Assembly: GCF_015355755.1 (NCBI RefSeq)
Contig: NZ_JACVEE010000001.1
Span: 186,001-250,000 of the forward strand
DNA from: Nocardia sp. XZ_19_385
GTDB lineage: Bacteria > Actinomycetota > Actinomycetes > Mycobacteriales > Mycobacteriaceae
DNA length: 64,000 nt
Direction of reading: 5' to 3'
Positions 8,300 to 17,724 of the stretch are shown in pieces. Under the pieces are notes generated by a model that was not told where the DNA came from, searched no databases, and saw nothing but the letters and a program-made list of their open reading frames with translations. The position numbers and the translations under genes were made by a program. Positions within the stretch are counted from its first letter, which is position 1. Each line of letters opens with the position of its first letter.

Positions 8300-11229
8300 G
8301 CGAACCCATCGCCATCGTCGGCATGGCGTGCCTGTACCCGCGTGCCCGCGGCGTGGAAGCGTTCTGGAACTTGCTCAATGCACCGGATCCGCCTTGTGGC
8401 GCAGCGGATTTGAGCGACGTCGAGGTCGACTTGGCGCAGTTCGGCATTCCTCCGGTGCAGCGCCGGTCGATGGCACGGATGCAGATGCTCATGCTGGAGG
8501 CGGCACGACAGTGCCTGGCCGATGCCGGGTTCCCCGAGCGGGCGCTGCCCACCGAGCGAACGGACGTCATCGCAGGCACCTGTTTCGGCCTGGATCGCCA
8601 GTACGCCAATGCACTTCGCGTCGCGGGCGCCGGGTACGGGCGTGCAGTCGAACGTGCCGCGGCCCTCGATCACGACGAAGCAGTCCGCGCTGCGGCGCCC
8701 CGTCTCCGCCGGGAAATGCGGGCCAGCCTGGTCGCGCGACTGGGCGCCGCACCCCACGACCGGGTCGGCGAAATGGCCAGCACCATCCCCGCCCGAATCG
8801 CCGCGGCATTCCGCCTGCTCGGCCACACGATCACCCTGGAATCCGCGGACGCCACCTCCTTCGTCGCACTGGAACACGCGATGCACACCCTGCGCAACGG
8901 CGCCGCCGACGCGGTCCTGGTGGTAACCGGACAGCGCCACGAAGGAGACTTCGCCGCCGACGCCCTCGCCGCCAAGGGCCTGACCACGAATTCCCCCCTC
9001 TCCGAAGGCGTCTCGGCTCTTCTCCTCAAACGCCGCGACACAGCCCGGCACGACGGCGACCGCATCTACGCCTCGATCCTCGAAGGCGCCCTGCGCCACG
9101 AACCCCGCCCAGGCGTCTTCCGCTACTCGACCACCGCCGAGGAACGCTTCCGCATCGCCAAGGAATGCCACGACGCCGCCGCAGTCCACCCCGCCGCCGT
9201 CCGCTACATCGAAAGCGTCGGCCCCGGCATCCCCGACGTAACCGACGCCGAAATCCGCGCCCTCACCCGCCTGTTCAACAACACCACCCCCCAAACAGTG
9301 GCCTTGAACAGCACCCGCGACCGCCTCGGCCACACCTACGCCAACGCAGGCCTAGCCGGCATAACCGCCACAGCCCTAACCCTCCACCACGCCACCCTCC
9401 CACCCCGCCACACCCCACCCCCCGACCTCACCGACACCCCCTTCTCCTCCCTCGAGAACCCCCACCCCTGGCCCCCTGAACCAGAATCCGACACCAGATA
9501 CGCAGCCCTCTGCGGCTCAGCCCTCGGCGGCACCTTCGGCTACTTCCTGCTCGAAAGCGGAAACGCCACAAGCAAGCCCCACGACCTCGCCGAACGCGCA
9601 GAATCCGACAGCTCGCGTCGCAGGACAGAACCCATTCCGACCGCCGGACCAGACAGCGGGAGCGGTGCGGACCCGACTGCCGCTGCAAGTTTCAGCCCCG
9701 AACATCGCACCGCGGAGTCCGCTTCAGCTGAATCCGGCGCAAGTCGTCGCCACGGGGACTCGACCGCGAATGCCGTCGCTGGACTCGCCACAGTCCGCAC
9801 CGCCGGATCCGACAGTGACAGTCGCACCGCAGAGCCCATTGCCATCGTCGGTTTCGGTGGGGCGTTTGCGGGTGGGGCGGATGCGGCGGGGCTGTGGCAG
9901 ACGATCAAGTCCGGGCGGAGTGGGTTGGGCAGGTTGCCGGAGAGTGTGTTGGATCGGGAGTTGTATTTTGCGCCTGGTGAGATGACGTTGACGCATAGTT
10001 ATTGCCAGGTGGGTGGGGCGGTGGGGGTGCCGGAGCGGCCGCCGGTGGGGGTTCGGATTACTCCGCATCGGTATCGGGCTATGGATGCGGCGCAGCGGCT
10101 TGGGCTTTCGGTGGCCGATGAGATGTTGGGCCGGTATGCGGGGCGGGCGGCGTTGGGGGCGGGGACCGGGGTGGTGGCGATCGGGAGCACGCTCAGTTTG
10201 ACGAGTGAGCGGTTGCGCAATGCTGAGCGGTCGGTTGCGGCGTTGGAGGATGCGCTTGCTGCGACGGAGGCTTGGGCTGCGCTGCCGGAGAGCGGGCGGG
10301 CGCGCGTGCTGGAGCGGGTGCGGCGAATCCACGACCCGGTGAACGGGCCACTATCACCCGTTGATTTGGACGGGTGCCTGGCGAGTGGGATTGCCGCGCT
10401 GGTGGTCAATGAGTTCCAGCTGTCCGCGATCCCGATAGCGGTCGAGGCGGCGTGTGCTTCCACACTGGCGGCGGTCGATGTGGCGATCAATGCGTTGCGG
10501 ATGGGGGGCGCTGATTTCGCGATTGCCGGTGGGGTCGAGTTCGCCTGCAACCCACGTGATCTCGTGTTGTGCTCGGCATTGGGGCTGTTGTCGCACACCA
10601 GGATTACCCCGTTCGATGTCGAAGCCGACGGTTTCAGTCCGGGTGATGGTTGTGCGCTGTTCCTGCTCAAGCGCCTGTCCGATGCGCGGCGTGACGGTGA
10701 CGAGATCGTGGGGCTGATTCGTGGTGTCGGCGGCTCCAATGATGCGAAGTCGCTGATCGCGCCGGATGTGGCCGGTCAGGTGCGGGCGATGCGGCGGGCC
10801 TTCGACGCGGTCGATTTCGAGCCCGCGGCGGTGGACTATCTGGAGGCGCACGGTACCGGTACCCGTGTGGGTGACCGCGTCGAAATCACCGCGGCGGCAC
10901 AGGTTTACGGAGACGCGGAGCGGGATCGCCCGCTGGTGATCGGGTCGGTGAAGGCGGTCGTCGGACATACCTTCGCAGCTGCGGGCGGCGCGGGATTGCT
11001 CGAAGCGCTACAGGCCATGCGGGCCAAGACGTTTCCGCCCAACGCGAGCCTGCGCACCCCGAACCCGGACTTGCCGCTCGCCGATATTCCGGCGGTGCTG
11101 CCGACGACGGCCGAACCGTGGCCCGCGACACCTGGCCGACCGCGGCGGGCGGGCGTGAGCTCGTTCGGTACCGGCGGCATCAACTACCACCTGTTGCTCG
11201 AGGAATACCGGCAGGACGGCAACTCATGA
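8296..11229 (+). CDS. Double ketosynthase (RedX/PigJ-like), first domain lacking the catalytic Cys
   Basis: 977 residues. The first ketosynthase-like domain (about 1-415) has Asp185 where the nucleophilic Cys should be ([11 protein letters not shown]), so it cannot form an acyl-enzyme and resembles a chain-length-factor or decarboxylase partner. A low-complexity linker of about 90 residues (near 420-510; base composition and codon choice change here) joins it to a complete second domain with Cys720 (EAACAST), His852 (EAHGTGT) and His891 ([10 protein letters not shown]), ending [13 protein letters not shown]. PigJ/RedX have the same double layout and condense pyrrolyl-2-carboxyl thioester with malonyl-ACP. 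The start is ATG 8296 overlapping the RedH-like stop; a longer upstream reading would run through that gene. Confidence 0.87.
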   Translation: MSEPIAIVGMACLYPRARGVEAFWNLLNAPDPPCGAADLSDVEVDLAQFGIPPVQRRSMARMQMLMLEAARQCLADAGFPERALPTERTDVIAGTCFGLDRQYANALRVAGAGYGRAVERAAALDHDEAVRAAAPRLRREMRASLVARLGAAPHDRVGEMASTIPARIAAAFRLLGHTITLESADATSFVALEHAMHTLRNGAADAVLVVTGQRHEGDFAADALAAKGLTTNSPLSEGVSALLLKRRDTARHDGDRIYASILEGALRHEPRPGVFRYSTTAEERFRIAKECHDAAAVHPAAVRYIESVGPGIPDVTDAEIRALTRLFNNTTPQTVALNSTRDRLGHTYANAGLAGITATALTLHHATLPPRHTPPPDLTDTPFSSLENPHPWPPEPESDTRYAALCGSALGGTFGYFLLESGNATSKPHDLAERAESDSSRRRTEPIPTAGPDSGSGADPTAAASFSPEHRTAESASAESGASRRHGDSTANAVAGLATVRTAGSDSDSRTAEPIAIVGFGGAFAGGADAAGLWQTIKSGRSGLGRLPESVLDRELYFAPGEMTLTHSYCQVGGAVGVPERPPVGVRITPHRYRAMDAAQRLGLSVADEMLGRYAGRAALGAGTGVVAIGSTLSLTSERLRNAERSVAALEDALAATEAWAALPESGRARVLERVRRIHDPVNGPLSPVDLDGCLASGIAALVVNEFQLSAIPIAVEAACASTLAAVDVAINALRMGGADFAIAGGVEFACNPRDLVLCSALGLLSHTRITPFDVEADGFSPGDGCALFLLKRLSDARRDGDEIVGLIRGVGGSNDAKSLIAPDVAGQVRAMRRAFDAVDFEPAAVDYLEAHGTGTRVGDRVEITAAAQVYGDAERDRPLVIGSVKAVVGHTFAAAGGAGLLEALQAMRAKTFPPNASLRTPNPDLPLADIPAVLPTTAEPWPATPGRPRRAGVSSFGTGGINYHLLLEEYRQDGNS

Positions 11230-12374
11230 ACTTCGAGCTTTCGCCCGAGATCACGGCCATGTGTGAAGCGGTGACGGGATTCGCGCAGCGGGACCTGACC
11301 GGTCCGGATTCCTTCGAGCCCATAGACTTTCGCCGCCGCTGGGAGCTGGCAGGTAAGCAGGGCATCCTCGGGGCCACGGTTCCCACGCAGTACGGCGGCA
11401 GTGGCCTGGACGCGGTCGCGGCCGTCGCGTTGATGGAGGCGCTCGGATCAGGCTGTGCCGATACCGGTTTCGCGTTCTCGGCCGCCGCGCATCTCTTCGC
11501 CTGTCTGATGCCGATCACGGAATTCGGCACGGAGGAGCAGTGCCGGCACTGGCTACCGCGGCTGTGCTCGGGGGAACTGGTTGCCGCACATGCGATCACC
11601 GAAGCCGAGGCAGGCTCCGACATCTTCAACATGAGTGCCCGAGCAGTCCGCGACGGCGACCACTACGTGCTGAACGGCACCAAGGTGTTCACCACCAACG
11701 CCCCGATCGCCGACGTGTTCCTGGTTCAGGCTGTCACAAGCCCGGGTAGCGGCTTCTTCGGCGTGACCGCCTTCCTCATCGGGGCCGCCACCCCCGGGCT
11801 GCGGGTCGGTCCGCCCTACGCCAAGATCGGGTTACGCGGATCCCCCACGGCCGAAGTTCATTTCGCCGATTGCCGGGTACCGGCGGACTGCGTGCTCGGC
11901 GGCGAGGGCGCCGGAGCGAGCGTCTTCACCGGCTCCATGAAGTGGGAACGCACCTGCCTGTTCGGGATCTACCTCGGCGCGATGCGCAGGGTGCTCGACA
12001 GCACCATCGTCTACGCGGGCGAACGCGTCCAATTCGGTTCGCCCATCGGCGAATTCCAGGCGGTCAGCCACCGCATCGTCGACATGCTCGCGCGCCTGGA
12101 ATCGGCCGCCCTCCTGCTGAACAAAGCCGCCGTCGAACTGTCCCGCGGCGGCAACTGCGAGGTGTCGGCGGGTTTGGCGAAGATCGCCGTGAGCGAGGCC
12201 GCGGTGCAGATCGGCTTGGACGCGATCCAGCTGCGCGGCGCTCTCGGCGTCACCGCCGGCGACGCCGAGACCCTGCTGCGGGACGCGGTGCCGTCCCGAA
12301 TCTTCTCCGGCACCAACGAAATCCAGAAGAACAACGTCGCCCGCGCATTGGGCTTGGGCCGCAAACGCCGCTGA
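11226..12374 (+). CDS. Acyl-CoA-dehydrogenase-fold prolyl-carrier oxidase (RedW/PigA-like)
   Basis: 382 residues with the full acyl-CoA dehydrogenase fold: FAD/substrate segment [12 protein letters not shown] near 125-136, [24 protein letters not shown], and a C-terminal [18 protein letters not shown] segment. A glutamate in MKWERTC lies where enzymes of the isovaleryl type and prolyl-carrier oxidases keep the catalytic base. In RedW/PigA/PltE pathways this flavoenzyme removes four electrons from prolyl-S-carrier to give pyrrolyl-2-carboxyl-S-carrier. The start ATG overlaps the ketosynthase stop (ATGA). Substrate is inferred from the prolyl ligase and carrier in the same operon. Confidence 0.86.
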   Translation: MNFELSPEITAMCEAVTGFAQRDLTGPDSFEPIDFRRRWELAGKQGILGATVPTQYGGSGLDAVAAVALMEALGSGCADTGFAFSAAAHLFACLMPITEFGTEEQCRHWLPRLCSGELVAAHAITEAEAGSDIFNMSARAVRDGDHYVLNGTKVFTTNAPIADVFLVQAVTSPGSGFFGVTAFLIGAATPGLRVGPPYAKIGLRGSPTAEVHFADCRVPADCVLGGEGAGASVFTGSMKWERTCLFGIYLGAMRRVLDSTIVYAGERVQFGSPIGEFQAVSHRIVDMLARLESAALLLNKAAVELSRGGNCEVSAGLAKIAVSEAAVQIGLDAIQLRGALGVTAGDAETLLRDAVPSRIFSGTNEIQKNNVARALGLGRKRR

Positions 12375-12386
12375 AGGAGCCACGCC

Positions 12387-12689
12387 ATGGACCTCATCGT
12401 CCATCTCATCCGCCTGCACCCCGACACCGATCCCGCGGAGTTCGAAGCCTGGGTCCGCGAGACCGATTACCACACCTGCCCGCGGCTGCCCAGCGTGCGC
12501 GCCTTCAGCGTCCAGCGCACTGCCACACCGGGGCACTACTTCGAGGTGATCCAGGTGAGCAGCCGCGCCGACTTCGAGCAGGACATGCACACCCCCGATT
12601 TCAAGGGCCTCGTCACCGCTTTCGACACCATGGCGACGGTCACCGCGGAATACGAGGGCACCCGGATCGACCCCGGCTACCAGGCCTAG
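12387..12689 (+). CDS. RedY/HapK-like small protein
   Basis: A 100-residue ferredoxin-like/dimeric alpha-beta-barrel-type protein starting at ATG 12387 after a good AAGGAG site. It resembles the RedY-like family (HapK of Hahella; PigK in Serratia), small proteins found in prodiginine clusters whose job in MBC formation is not settled. It is the last gene of the bipyrrole operon. Its stop overlaps the stop of the convergent MMPL gene by 3 bp, so the two transcripts meet tail to tail without room for a terminator. The family assignment rests on size, context and general sequence feel. Confidence 0.68.
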   Translation: MDLIVHLIRLHPDTDPAEFEAWVRETDYHTCPRLPSVRAFSVQRTATPGHYFEVIQVSSRADFEQDMHTPDFKGLVTAFDTMATVTAEYEGTRIDPGYQA

Positions 12690-14917
12690 CGCCGCTCTGC
12701 CGACGCCGCCAGCTCCTCCGGCTGCTCGGTGCGGCGCGGGTGGTGCTCGCCGATGTGCGGCAGGACGCGGTCCAGCCACGCGGGCAGCCACCAGTTCCAG
12801 TCGCCGAAGAGCTTCATCAACGCGGGGACCAGCACGAGCCGGACCAGGGTCGCGTCGATCGCCACGGCGACCGCGAGCGCGAAGCCGAACTGCTTGAGCT
12901 CCAGCACCTGCGCGGTGACGAAGCTGCCGAAGACCGCGACCATGATCGCCGCGGCGGCGGTGATCGGACGTGCGGTGTGCTCGACACCGATGGCGATGGA
13001 TTCGTCGGTGTCGTGGCCGTCTTCCCACGCCTCCTGGATTCGCCGAATCAGGAAGACCTCGTAGTCCATCGACAGGCCGAACAGCAGCACGAACACCGTG
13101 ATCGGCAGATACACCTGCAAGAAGCCGGTGCTGGTGAAGCCGAGCAGCCCGGCGCCGTGGCCCCATTGGAACACCGCGACGGTCAGGCCGATCGCCGCGC
13201 CAGTGGCGAGCAGGTTCATGATGACGGCTTTGATCGGCAGCACCACGCTGCGGAAGATCAGCAGCAGGAACACCAGCGACAGGCCGAGTACCAGCAGCAG
13301 CACCCAGGGCAGCTTGGCGGTCGTCTCGTCGGACAGATCGACGAAACTCGCCGTCGCCCCGCCGACCAGTACCTGATCGCCGGTCGGTGGCGCCAGGTCG
13401 TCGCGAATGTGCTCCACCAGCGCGATGGCCTCGCTGGAGTCGATCGCGACCTTCGGCACCACATTGAGCAGAACCCGGCCCTCATTCGGCAGCGTTTCGA
13501 TCTGCGCGACGCGCGAGTCACCGGACAGCTCCGTCGCGAGCCGGCTGGCCCGTTCCTGACCCGCGGCGTCGAGCGGACCGTCGCCCGGCGCGGTGATCAC
13601 GATCTGGATCGGCGAAACAACGCCCGGGCTGAACGAACGGTCGAGCACCTCCTGCGCGCTCGCGCTGGGCCGTCCCGCAAGGGATTTCGTGCCGAGATCG
13701 ATGCCGTACTTCAAACTTCCGACCGGCAGCGCGGCCACGACCAGCACGATGGCGACCACCAGCGCGTAGATGACCGGGCGGCGAATGACCAGGTGCGCCC
13801 AGCGCGCCCAGGGCCCGGCGGCGAGATGGGTGTCGGACCGCACGTCCGCCGGACGCCACCGCGGTGGCAACTGCCAGCCGTTGACGCGCGGGCCCAGTGC
13901 CGCCAGCACGGCGGGCAGCAGCGTGAGCGCCGCGATCACGGTGCAGATCACCGAGACCAGCACGCCGATCGAAATCTCCCGGAACAGCGGCGATTTCAGA
14001 ATGAAGAACGAGCACACCGAAATGCCCACGACCACGCCGGAGAACAGGATCGTGCGCCCGGAAGTGCGAATGGCCACGCCGGTCGCCTCCGCGATCGCGT
14101 CCGGATCGCGCGTGGTGACCCCGCGCCGGGCCAGTTCCTCCCGGAATCGGCTCACGATGAACATCGCGTAGTCGATCCCGATGCCGGTGCCGATCATCGT
14201 CACGATGGTGACCAGGAAGGCGTCGAAGGTCATCACGAAACTGAGCAGGTAGATCACGCCGAAGGTGAGCATGAGTCCGGCGATGGCGAGCAGCAGCGGC
14301 AGTGCCGCGGCCATTACCGCGCCGAAGGCCAGCACCATGATCACCAGCGCGATCGGCAGACCGATCCCCTCCGCTTGCGAGGCCGCCGTCGTCTCCACGA
14401 CGGTCAGGTCGTTGGTGATCGGCGAGTAGCCGGTCAGATACGCCTCGATCCCGCTGCCCGCCGCTTCGTCGATGGCCTCTTGCAGATCACTTGCGCGACC
14501 GGGCAATTGGTCGGTGTCGCCTTGCATGCCGACGACCGCCAGGGCGGCGCGGCCGTCCGGTGCGACCTGATCCTTGGCCAGCGGGTCGAACGGGCCGATC
14601 ACGGTGACCACGCCGGTCGAGCCGCGAGCGGCGACGACGACCCGGTCGATCGCAGCGCGCTGATCCGGATCGGAGACCTGCCCCTGCGGGGCGTCGAAGA
14701 CAATGACGTCCTGTTCGTTGCCCAGCCCCTGGAAGTACTGCTGAATCAGGTTCGACGCCCGCGTCGACTGCGCGCCGTCCACGCCGTAGTTGGGCGCCTT
14801 GAGTTCTTTGGAAAGAAGCGGAAATGCCAAGCCGCACAGGATGATCAGCACCAACCAGGTGACGATCACCAGGCGACGCCGGCGGGCCATGTGCGCACCC
14901 CAGCTGTGTTGTCTCAC
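12686..14917 (-). CDS. MMPL/RND-family membrane transporter
   Basis: 743 residues from GTG 14917, which sits 6 bp after a GGAGG and directly follows the TetR stop. An ATG nine codons in (14890) is the alternative start. One N-terminal membrane helix is followed by a large outside domain and two blocks of five or six helices separated by a second outside domain, the usual MMPL layout. IGTGIGIDYAMF and LFGLSMDYEVFLI are the paired Asp-Tyr motifs that relay protons in TM4 and TM10. In this operon, behind a TetR and beside biosynthetic genes, it is probably the exporter or self-protection pump for the product. MMPL proteins can also move lipids. Confidence 0.9.
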   Translation of the reverse strand: MRQHSWGAHMARRRRLVIVTWLVLIILCGLAFPLLSKELKAPNYGVDGAQSTRASNLIQQYFQGLGNEQDVIVFDAPQGQVSDPDQRAAIDRVVVAARGSTGVVTVIGPFDPLAKDQVAPDGRAALAVVGMQGDTDQLPGRASDLQEAIDEAAGSGIEAYLTGYSPITNDLTVVETTAASQAEGIGLPIALVIMVLAFGAVMAAALPLLLAIAGLMLTFGVIYLLSFVMTFDAFLVTIVTMIGTGIGIDYAMFIVSRFREELARRGVTTRDPDAIAEATGVAIRTSGRTILFSGVVVGISVCSFFILKSPLFREISIGVLVSVICTVIAALTLLPAVLAALGPRVNGWQLPPRWRPADVRSDTHLAAGPWARWAHLVIRRPVIYALVVAIVLVVAALPVGSLKYGIDLGTKSLAGRPSASAQEVLDRSFSPGVVSPIQIVITAPGDGPLDAAGQERASRLATELSGDSRVAQIETLPNEGRVLLNVVPKVAIDSSEAIALVEHIRDDLAPPTGDQVLVGGATASFVDLSDETTAKLPWVLLLVLGLSLVFLLLIFRSVVLPIKAVIMNLLATGAAIGLTVAVFQWGHGAGLLGFTSTGFLQVYLPITVFVLLFGLSMDYEVFLIRRIQEAWEDGHDTDESIAIGVEHTARPITAAAAIMVAVFGSFVTAQVLELKQFGFALAVAVAIDATLVRLVLVPALMKLFGDWNWWLPAWLDRVLPHIGEHHPRRTEQPEELAASAERR

Positions 14918-14919
14918 GG

Positions 14920-15543
14920 TCAGCCTCCAGACAGCAGCGAGCGCACGGCCGCGGCCGTGCCCTCCAGGTTCAACTCGGGATCGAAGACGGCATGCATGAG
15001 CAGTCCGTCGAGTAGTGCCGCGACGATGGTCGCGATGTCGGCCGCCGGCACGCGTGTGGTGAGTGCACCATTGCCCTGGCCTTTTTCGATGAGATCGGTG
15101 AGTGCGACGCGGTAGGCGCGCATCTCCGCGGCGATCGGTTCGCGCAGCGCCGGATCGCGGACGCCCTGCCGCAGGATCTCCAGCAGCAAAGCCAGCGCCG
15201 GATCGGTGAGCGAGCCCGCGGAATACCAGGCCAGGGTGCCTTCGACGACTTGCTCGAGGTCGGTCGCCTGGCGCGCGAATGCCAGCGGCTGCGCCAGCAG
15301 GTTCCGGGTCGCCGCGGCGGCGGCTTGGCCGAGCAGATCTTCTTTGCCGCGGAAGTGATAGCCGACGACGCCGTGGCGGACGCCCGCCCGGGCGGCGACC
15401 GAGCGCAGGGTGACCCCGCCCCAACCGGCCTCGATGATGATCTCCACGGTGGCGTCGATGATCGCGGCGCGGGTAGCGGCGCCCTGGGTGGCGCTGTTTG
15501 GCCGAATGGCCTGTCCAATCGCCTTGTCCATATGGACAAGCAT
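14920..15543 (-). CDS. TetR-family repressor
   Basis: 207 residues. An N-terminal TetR helix-turn-helix (AAIIDATVEIIIEAGWGGVT, then VRHGVVGYHFRGKEDLL) at about 20-65 is followed by a helical ligand-binding domain. It lies between the nitroreductase-like gene and the MMPL gene, 2 bp before the latter, so the two are surely co-transcribed. An 18-bp perfect palindrome overlaps its first codons (15523-15540), suggesting autorepression and control of the pump. The start could be ATG 15543 or ATG 15531; the second would place the palindrome across the start codon. The likely inducer is a pathway product or intermediate. Confidence 0.88.
   Translation of the reverse strand: MLVHMDKAIGQAIRPNSATQGAATRAAIIDATVEIIIEAGWGGVTLRSVAARAGVRHGVVGYHFRGKEDLLGQAAAAATRNLLAQPLAFARQATDLEQVVEGTLAWYSAGSLTDPALALLLEILRQGVRDPALREPIAAEMRAYRVALTDLIEKGQGNGALTTRVPAADIATIVAALLDGLLMHAVFDPELNLEGTAAAVRSLLSGG
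15523..15540. promoter_or_regulatory. Perfect 18-bp palindrome, candidate TetR operator
   Basis: CTTGTCCATATGGACAAG is its own reverse complement and has the length and spacing of TetR-family operators. It straddles the possible start codons of the TetR gene (15543, 15531). Bound repressor would block transcription of tetR-mmpL from a promoter inside or just after the upstream nitroreductase-like gene. No second copy was noticed elsewhere in the window. Confidence 0.65.
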
Positions 15544-15575
15544 GGCACCACCAGCGCCTTCGCGGGCCGGAATGC

Positions 15576-16694
15576 CTACAATTCGCGGAAACACGCGTCC
15601 GGATTCCGGCGTGGGGTGTGCGGAAAGCTCGTCGTCGGGAAGCCGAGCCGGGCGATGAAGAAGGGCCGGCCGGTCATGCCGAACCGGGCGCACAAGCCGG
15701 CGCGCAGGTCCTCGTGCTGGACCACGATGCTGACCGGATGCAGCACCAGACCCGAGCGGGTCACGTGCAGCCAGTAGTCGCAGAGGCGCTCCCCCGCGGT
15801 GATCAGGTTGTCGTCGAGATCGCCGGATTCCGGCAGGCTCAGCGCCACGACGACCGGCGCGGTGCGGACCACCCGTGCGAGCTGTCCGGCGAGCAGGCGC
15901 GGGAATCCGATCACCCGCAGTGCGCTCATCGTCCGCGGTGCGAGCACCCAGCGCCGCAGCAGCTGCTGCGCGGGCGATAGCGGACCGAACAGGTGCGCGA
16001 AGGTGAAGCCATCGCCGCGCGCGTCCGCTTCGGCGGCGTCGCGCCGGATGAACGAGTGCGTCTCCTGCCACGCCTGCCGGTGGCCGAAATCCCTGCCGCC
16101 ATAGCGTTTCACGTAGTCGGCGAAGCGATCGAGCTCGTCTTCGGTGCGCAGCTGCCGAACCTCGATCGGCGGATTCGTGCCGCCCAGATGCTCGCTGAGT
16201 GCGGCCAGTGTGGTCGTCGGGATCGGTCGCGCGCTGTATGGCCCCCGGTTGGTTTGGCGGCTGGCGGCGAGAGCACGCAAGCTCGACAGGGATTCGCGTT
16301 GCTCGCCCGTCCAGTGGAATTCGGTCAGCCGCAACGGATTCCACTCCGCCGGCAGGACCCGCGACGGCGTGTCGACCGGCGAGACATCACGGTGCGCGAC
16401 CCAGCCCTGCGCGGCCAGCGCTCGTTGCAGCAGCCGCCAGTACAGCCCGCAGCTGACCCGCATCTCCGCGTGATGCGCGGGCAGCGCGCCGATCTCCCGG
16501 CTCCGATCCACTGCCAGCACAAGGAATTCCGGCACCGGCGACCCCTTATCGAGCCCGCGAGCGCTGGGCAACCGCGCCACCGCCCACGGCTGGCAGTTGT
16601 GCGACGACGGACTCGTCGCCGCTACCGCCAGCGCCGCCGTCAAAGCTTGACCGAAGGGAATCGCGACCCGCTGCCGAGCGTGTTGGGCTTTCAT
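15576..16694 (-). CDS. Nitroreductase-fold oxidoreductase (PigM/RedV-like)
   Basis: 372 residues from ATG 16694 behind GGAGGAG. It belongs to the Acg-type nitroreductase-like family: an N-terminal ATSPSSHNCQPWA segment that contacts flavin, and a C-terminal FFIARLGFP segment. In prodiginine pathways PigM (RedV in Streptomyces) is the enzyme assigned to oxidise 4-hydroxy-2,2'-bipyrrole-5-methanol to the aldehyde, and it belongs to this kind of fold. Here it is the only obvious oxidase for that step. It starts 15 bp after the PPTase stop and ends 32 bp before the TetR start, within a minus-strand operon. Confidence 0.72.
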   Translation of the reverse strand: MKAQHARQRVAIPFGQALTAALAVAATSPSSHNCQPWAVARLPSARGLDKGSPVPEFLVLAVDRSREIGALPAHHAEMRVSCGLYWRLLQRALAAQGWVAHRDVSPVDTPSRVLPAEWNPLRLTEFHWTGEQRESLSSLRALAASRQTNRGPYSARPIPTTTLAALSEHLGGTNPPIEVRQLRTEDELDRFADYVKRYGGRDFGHRQAWQETHSFIRRDAAEADARGDGFTFAHLFGPLSPAQQLLRRWVLAPRTMSALRVIGFPRLLAGQLARVVRTAPVVVALSLPESGDLDDNLITAGERLCDYWLHVTRSGLVLHPVSIVVQHEDLRAGLCARFGMTGRPFFIARLGFPTTSFPHTPRRNPDACFREL

Positions 16695-16709
16695 GCTCTC
16701 CTCCGCCGT

Positions 16710-17507
16710 CTACCAAACCAAAGCCAGGGCATACCCGGCGATTTCACCCGCCCAGGCGTGGCGCGGCCAGGGCAGCGCCGCGATCTCGCGACGCAATCCG
16801 GGGCCCGCCCGCCAGAGGAAGGAACCATCGGTCCGCCACGCGGTGAGGACCACCTCGCGCGGATCGATGCGCAGGCCGAAGCCGTAGTGCTTGAGCACCG
16901 CCTCCGTGCACGCCCAGCGCAGCGGAACCGGCATCGTGTGCAGGCGCGAGCTGGCCGCGCTCACGCCCCGGGCCGCCGGGCCCAGCGCGTGCACCAGCGG
17001 CGGCGCGAGCCTGCGGTTCCGCTCCAGATCGACGCCCACCGGTTCGGTGGTGCACACGCCGATCGCGAATTCACCGGAGTGCGAGATGCCGATTTCACCG
17101 CCGGCGTCCACGAAAGGCTTGCCCGCGCTGGGACCCTCGCCGATCACCTCGACGACGATCTCCTGAGTCTGTTTGATTATTCCGAGGTGCAGGCGCAGAT
17201 ATGCGCAGACCGCGCATTTGGCCGCCAATCGTCCGGCCAGCCATTCGAACCGGCGTTTCGGCGTCCACAATGTCGCGGCATAGGCTGCCTCGGCCGTGGA
17301 CAGGTGCCGCGCGATCGTCGCCGCAATATGCTCGGCAGACTGTTTGCGTAACCAATCCACAGACACGGTCGCAATTGTCAGTCCGCAAATAGTGTGCGTG
17401 ATGTGCAAAGGACTCGCCGGATCCAGAACGACGGCCTCGTCCAGCGCCGATACCGGGAATTCTGATCTCTCGGCAATGCTCCGGTCCCGGTCACGACCCC
17501 GGAACAT
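16710..17507 (-). CDS. 4'-phosphopantetheinyl transferase (PigL/RedU-like)
   Basis: 265 residues starting at ATG 17507, which has a strong AAGGAGGTG site; the longer upstream reading frame lacks one. It has the Sfp/Gsp-type pattern: RRFEWLAGRLAAKCAV, GISHSGEFA, GVDLERNRRL with the Mg-binding Asp and Glu, and WACTEAVLKHYGFGL. It would convert the carrier proteins at 1169, 1427 and 17725 to their holo forms. PigL and RedU are the corresponding dedicated PPTases of prodiginine clusters. It heads the minus-strand operon and is divergent from the FAAL operon, with a 217-bp shared promoter region. Confidence 0.88.
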   Translation of the reverse strand: MFRGRDRDRSIAERSEFPVSALDEAVVLDPASPLHITHTICGLTIATVSVDWLRKQSAEHIAATIARHLSTAEAAYAATLWTPKRRFEWLAGRLAAKCAVCAYLRLHLGIIKQTQEIVVEVIGEGPSAGKPFVDAGGEIGISHSGEFAIGVCTTEPVGVDLERNRRLAPPLVHALGPAARGVSAASSRLHTMPVPLRWACTEAVLKHYGFGLRIDPREVVLTAWRTDGSFLWRAGPGLRREIAALPWPRHAWAGEIAGYALALVW

Positions 17508-17569
17508 GTCGGGTGCACCTCCTTGTCGGTCCTGTGGCGCCGGCCGGTGCTGCCATTTTCGCGGCCGCC

Positions 17570-17588
17570 GCTGACAGTTCGGCTGACA
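17570..17588 (+). promoter_or_regulatory. Direct repeat GCTGACA x2, candidate activator site
   Basis: The heptamer GCTGACA occurs at 17570 and again at 17582, a 12-bp period, about 34 bp upstream of the -35 hexamer of the FAAL operon promoter. SARP activators bind tandem heptamers with about one helical turn between them, so this could be where the regulator at 1-761 acts. This is inference from layout only. Confidence 0.35.
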
Positions 17589-17621
17589 CTTTCCTGATGC
17601 GATCGCCGATCCCCGGAAGTA

Positions 17622-17651
17622 TTGACGCACCAGCGATTTCGTGGCTAGATT
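17622..17651 (+). promoter_or_regulatory. Housekeeping-type promoter for the FAAL operon
   Basis: TTGACG at 17622-17627 and TAGATT at 17646-17651 are separated by 18 bp, a good sigma-A match. Transcription would start near 17658, leaving a leader of about 65 bases before the GTG-rich ribosome site and ATG 17725. Confidence 0.6.
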
Positions 17652-17724
17652 GAGCGCAATTCTCATTTCCGGGAATTCATCCGACCAAATTCGATCACCA
17701 AGCTTTCAACGTATAGAGGTGGGC

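Noticed and set aside
11832..15115. Very long open frames opposite the dehydrogenase and MMPL genes
   Set aside because: They are antisense shadows of genes with clear family motifs and show Arg/Gly/His-rich nonsense composition.
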